From Anaeromyces robustus (taxonomy: Eukaryota; Neocallimastigomycota; Neocallimastigomycetes; Neocallimastigales; Neocallimastigaceae): a stretch of DNA of 64,000 nucleotides. Both the position numbers and the translations under genes were made by a program. The DNA lies in assembly GCA_002104895.1 (NCBI GenBank), contig MCFG01000096.1, forward strand, positions 70,001 to 134,000, read 5' to 3'. This document shows, piece by piece, positions 55,401 through 64,000 of this stretch. Position 1 is the stretch's first letter. Each line of letters starts with the position of its first letter. The notes below the pieces were generated by a model that did not search any database, was not told where the DNA came from, and worked only from the letters and a program-made list of their open reading frames with translations.

Positions 55401-58208
55401 ATGTCTTTTGGAGGAATTACTGCTGAAGCTATTAAGACCGCTGCTAAGGCTTATCCAAAGCCAGCTGTTCACTACACTTACGGTACTGCTGGTTTCCGTA
55501 CTAAGTAAATATATACTTTTTTTGTATCAATTATTTATATTTCATGATATAATGGTTTATTAAAAATTTATTATAAACAAAACTTTTATATAATCAAATA
55601 AAAATTATTGTTCTTTATAAGAATACCTTTTTTTTTTTTTTTCTTAGAAATAATAAATATTTTGGTTGTTAAAGAAATAAAACAGTGTTTATTGGATTAT
55701 TATTTGTTGATTATTTTAAATAATAATAAATTGATTATTTTATCTTAAATAAAAAAATTTCAATGGATGAATCATTATTTATATTATCATTTGCTTATTA
55801 TAATAGTTTATTACCATTATGAATTTAATTTAATATTCAAATTTTATTTTTATTTTTTTTGTAAATATTAATATTTAATTTAAAATTTATTTAGGGGTGA
55901 TTTACTTCCATCTGTTATGTTCCGCATTGGTCTTTTAGCTGTTCTTCGTTCAAAAGTTCTCGGCAAGACTATTGGTGTTATGATTACTGCTTCTCACAAC
56001 CCAGAAATTGTAACAAATTTATAATATTTAAAAATATTATAATCCAAAAAAAAAAAAAAAAAAGATAAAAAAATAATTAATCATTATGTTATTTTTTTTA
56101 TTCATTATATAATATAAAAATAGGATAATGGTGTCAAATTAGTTGAACCAATGGGTGAAATGTTAAAGCAATCATGGGAAGGTTATGCTACTGAATTAGC
56201 TAACGCAGAAACTGAAGATGCTATGTTAGATTCTTTAAAGAAAGTCATTGCCGAAGAAAATATTCCAATGGATGTTAATTCTAGTGTTGTTGTTGCCAGA
56301 GATACTAGGTATAATAATAAGAATTTATATCTTTTTTATTTTTATTATTATTATTATTATTTTTTATTTTTTAATATTTATATTATTTTAATATTTATAT
56401 TATTTTAATATTATTATTATTTAATATTATTATAATTATTATTATATTAATATTAATATAATTTATATTTATTATATTCTAATATTTTTTAGACCAAGTG
56501 GTGATCTTTTAGTTAAAGCTTTACTTGATGGTCTTAACGTTATGAAGGCTGATATTAAGAATTACGACATGTTAACTACTCCACAACTTCACTACATGGT
56601 TAGATGTATTAACACTAAAGGTACTCCAGATGCATATGGTGAACCAACTACTGATGGTTATTACAACAAATTATATGCCGCTTTCAAGAAGTTTGTTGTA
56701 AGTTTTTTTTTTTTTTTCATTGATTTAATAATTTAATAATTAACAAAAGAATAAAAAATATATTTAAAATAATAATATTTTATTTAATTTATATATTGTA
56801 TATATTTTTCATTTTCATTTTTTTTTTCCTTTGTGAACTGATAATAATTAAATAATGAACTAATTTAATTAATAGGTTGGAAAACCAAAATTATCTCAAC
56901 TTCATGTTGATTGTGCTAATGGTGTTGGTGCTCCAAAATTAAAGGAATTAATTAAGGTTATGGGTAATGATATTGACATTAAGGTTGAAAATGATCAAAT
57001 TACTACCAAGGGTAAGCTTAATTACAAGTGTGGTGCTGACTTTGTTAAGTTATACCAATTACAACCAGAAGGTATGGAATTAAAACCAGGTTATCGTGCC
57101 TGTTCTCTTGATGGAGACGCTGACCGTATTGTTTACTACTACATCGATAACGGTATATTTATTTAAAATTTATTTAAAGTTTATATTTAAATAAAAAAAA
57201 AAATCATTAATAAAAAAATATTATTATGAATAATTGTATATGAATAAATTTTTTTTTTTTCAATAATAATTAACAATTATTACTTTATTCACATATATTC
57301 TTCATTTTATCATTATTATGATCAATTATATTATCAATATTATTATGTTATTATTACTGTTACTATTATCATAATAATTTTTCATATCAATAATATCTTT
57401 ATAATTAAAATTATAAATAGACAACAAATTCAGACTTTTAGATGGTGATAAAATTGCTTCTTTAGCCGCTGGTTATATTATGGATATGGCTAAGATTGCC
57501 AATATTCAAGTTCCAAGAGAAGATGGTAGTAAAAGTCCACTTAAGATTGGTGTTGTTCAAACCGCATATGCTAACGGTAGTTCCACTGATTATCTTCGTA
57601 ACAAGCTTAATGTTCCAGTTCCATTCACTCAAACTGGTGTTAAGCACCTTCATCATGAAGCTTTAAAATACGATGTTGGTGTTTACTTTGAAGCTAATGG
57701 TCACGGTACTGTTCTTTTCAGTGATGCTGCTATTAATGCTTTCAAGACCACTAAAGGTGCTACTCCAGAACAAGAAAATGCTATTGAAAGCTTAAAGGGA
57801 TTAACTGAACTTATTAACCAAGCTGTTGGTGATGCTATTTCTGATATGCTTTTAGTTGAAGCTATTTTAACTGTTCGTGGTTGGACTTTAGAACAATGGA
57901 ACTCACAATATACTGATCTTCCAAGTAGACAAGAAAAGGTTAAAGTTAGTGACAGAACTCAATTCAAATGTATTAAGGCCGATACCGAATTAGCTGAACC
58001 AAAGGAACTTCAAGAAATCATTGACAATGAAGTTAAGAAATATCCAAATGGTCGTTGCTTTGTTAGACCATCTGGTACTGAAGATATTGTTCGTGTTTAT
58101 GCTGAAGCTAATACTGCTGAAAATGCTGATAAACTTAATTACACTATTTCCGGTATTGTCTTTGATAAATTCGGTGGTGTTGGTGAAAGACCATCTTACT
58201 ATTTATAA
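55401..58208 (+). CDS. PCM1: phosphoacetylglucosamine mutase
   Basis: Six exons, 55401-55504, 55895-56009, 56124-56308, 56493-56697, 56876-57152 and 57421-58208; 557 residues, phases consistent. The enzyme (AGM1/PGM3) converts GlcNAc-6-P to GlcNAc-1-P for UDP-GlcNAc, needed for chitin, N-glycans and GPI anchors. All alpha-D-phosphohexomutase signatures are present: YGTAGFR near residue 28, the phosphoserine loop TASHNPE (Ser68), the Mg loop DGDADR (Asp282), and the phosphate-binding loop [15 protein letters not shown] (from about Arg511). Codon use is richer in C- and G-ending codons (AAC, TTC, AAG) than its neighbours, the usual sign of high expression, fitting an essential cell-wall enzyme. 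Cytosolic. Confidence 0.95.
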
Positions 58209-59630
58209 ATTAATTAATTTCAAGTAACCTAGAATATTCAAAATAATAATAATATATAAAACCAAAGAATAAATAAATAAAAAAAAAAAAAAATAGGAAT
58301 CATTCAAAAGTTGATTTTATTTTTTTTAAAATATATATATATATATATAATTTAAAAAATAGTATAATAATAAGCAAAACAAAGAAATAAAAACAGGAAA
58401 AAAAATAAAAATTATAAAAAAAATAATAAATATAAAAAAAAAAAAAATAGGGGAAAAGAATCAATAATAAGTTTAAAAATAATTATTGATTATCTATAAT
58501 AAATTTAATAATAAAAAAAATAATCAAGCAAGTAAAATTATTAATAAAGAATTATAAAAAAAAATATCCTAAAGACAAAAATATTAATGACATTAATAAT
58601 TTTTATTTTTTGTGTAACATGTAAAATTTATTAATTATAGATAATTTGTTTATATTATTATTTTTAAATACTTCAGATTACATTATTTTATTTTAGAAAA
58701 AAAAATTATAATAAACAATAATATTTATAATTATTTATTTATTTATTTTTTATATATTTATATATTTATTTATTTTTTATATATTTATATATTTATTTAT
58801 TATTTATATATTTATTATTTATATATTTATTATTTATTTATATATTATTTATTTATTTATTTATTCACTTTTATTCTTTATATATAAAACTTATTTCTTT
58901 TTCTTATTAATTTCTTGTGTTGTATGGGCCGAGAGACAGTTGGCACATCCCCTTCATAAAAATTAATTTCTTAAGATTTTTTATTTTAATGATTATTTAT
59001 TTTGTTTATATTATAAACAAAATAATAGTTAATTATTATTTATTTATTAAATTTACTTTCATTGCTATTTCTATTTAATTGTTTTATTCTATTTAATACA
59101 AGTGACTAAAGAAGAAAAAATAATGGTAAATTAAATTAATATTTTTGTGTATAATTATTTTTTTTTTCTAAAATAGCAAAAAAAAGAATTATTTTAATAT
59201 TGATTAGAATTTTAAATAGCCAAATTTTTTCTGTGAATGAATCTTTAATCTATAAAAATAAAAATCAACAATAATATAATTATATATATAATAATAAATA
59301 TACTTTAAATATATATAAATTTTGTGGATTTTTAATTAAATTAAATTTAAGGTTTTTTTTTTTTTTTTTTTTTTTTTATTTATATGATAAATATTTTATA
59401 ATGCTAAATAAAATGTATATTTTACTATAATAAAAATTGTCATTAAGAATATATACTACTATATGTAAATGATAAATAAAAAATTATAATTATTAAAACA
59501 ATAGAAAAAAAAAAAAAAAAAAAAAAACTAATTATTATTTATATAATATAAATAATAATATTTAATATACCATATATACAATAATTAAAAAACAATAATA
59601 TAATAACTATATCATTATATATTGAAGAAA
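58209..59630. other. 1.4-kb AT-rich intergenic region
   Basis: A-runs, TATTTA repeats at about 58730-58865, and a G/C-rich 45-bp insertion listed separately. No gene seen. Confidence 0.6.
58917..58961. mobile_element. 45-bp foreign insertion flanked by 11-bp direct repeats
   Basis: A block containing TATGGGCCGAGAGACAGTTG then GCACATCCCC stands out from A/T DNA on both sides. It is bracketed by identical copies of ATTAATTTCTT (58906-58916 and 58962-58972), and the insert ends ATAAAAA. Direct repeats plus an A-rich 3' end resemble a short retroposed RNA fragment; filler DNA at a repaired break is the alternative. Source sequence not recognised. Confidence 0.45.
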
Positions 59631-63757
<4,127 letters not shown>

Positions 63758-64000
63758 TTAATATGAAAATATTTAAATCTTTAATATTTTTTATGTACAG
63801 TATAAAAAAAAGGATAAAAAAATTATATATATAAAAAAATTTCTTATTAATTTTTTTTATATTTTGATTAATATAATATTAAATTTTTTTATATTATTAA
63901 AGATTAGTACAAAAAATTGAAAATTGATTTGTTAATAAAATCTGCTGCGAAAAAAAAAAAAAAAAAAAAATAGATAATAAATAAATAAATTTTAACAATT
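63758..64000. other. AT-rich 3' flank
   Basis: Downstream of the CCDC13-like stop codon to the window end; A/T runs only. Confidence 0.6.

Overview
The window looks like nuclear DNA of an anaerobic gut fungus (Neocallimastigomycota). Base composition is extremely AT-rich, with intergenic DNA made almost only of A/T runs and short tandem repeats. Genes have many short GT..AG introns, and proteins carry long asparagine tracts encoded by (AAT)n. Gene content is fungal (REG1-like, CNOT2, SQS1-like and a fungal two-block F-box protein) but includes a ciliary coiled-coil protein (CCDC13-like), which fits a zoosporic fungus. A solute-binding-protein/class C 7TM receptor and pieces of bacterial genes also fit this phylum. 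The assignment is inference; no rRNA or other marker gene is present.

Layout. 1-1.9 kb: 3' part of a START lipid-transfer gene (+). 2-6.6 kb: AT-rich spacer with a compact structured-RNA candidate (2681-2810), a 66-bp palindrome, an LRR-like ORF of foreign base composition, and remnants of two bacterial-type genes (DNA-3-methyladenine glycosylase I and a repeat/propeller-like protein). 6.65-9.5 kb: class C GPCR-like receptor (+). 12.6-17.3 kb: FHA-domain protein with an Arg-rich low-complexity middle and a tubby/LURP-like C-terminus (+). 17.8-19.4 kb: tubulin cofactor C (-), divergent from RTF2 (+, 20.0-21.1 kb). 22.5-23.4 kb: VPS68/TMEM50 (+). 25.9-28.4 kb: CNOT2 (-). 31.0-36.7 kb: large F-box protein (-). 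40.3-42.1 kb: a non-autonomous DNA transposon with terminal inverted repeats, a 9-bp target duplication and an internal fold-back. 42.4-43.8 kb: cytosolic 5'-nucleotidase III (+). 46.5-48.2 kb: REG1-like PP1 regulatory subunit (-). 51.5-54.0 kb: SQS1-like R3H/G-patch protein (+). 55.4-58.2 kb: phosphoacetylglucosamine mutase (+). 59.6-63.8 kb: 17-exon CCDC13-like gene with an 8-nt microexon (+).

The genes are independent eukaryotic units, not an operon. Exon boundaries were chosen by hand from GT/AG sites, reading phase and family conservation; none is confirmed by transcripts. The most unusual items are the structured-RNA candidate, the fold-back transposon, the bacterial gene remnants, a 45-bp foreign insertion flanked by 11-bp direct repeats, and an intron carrying an array of TACTAA branch-site-like hexamers.
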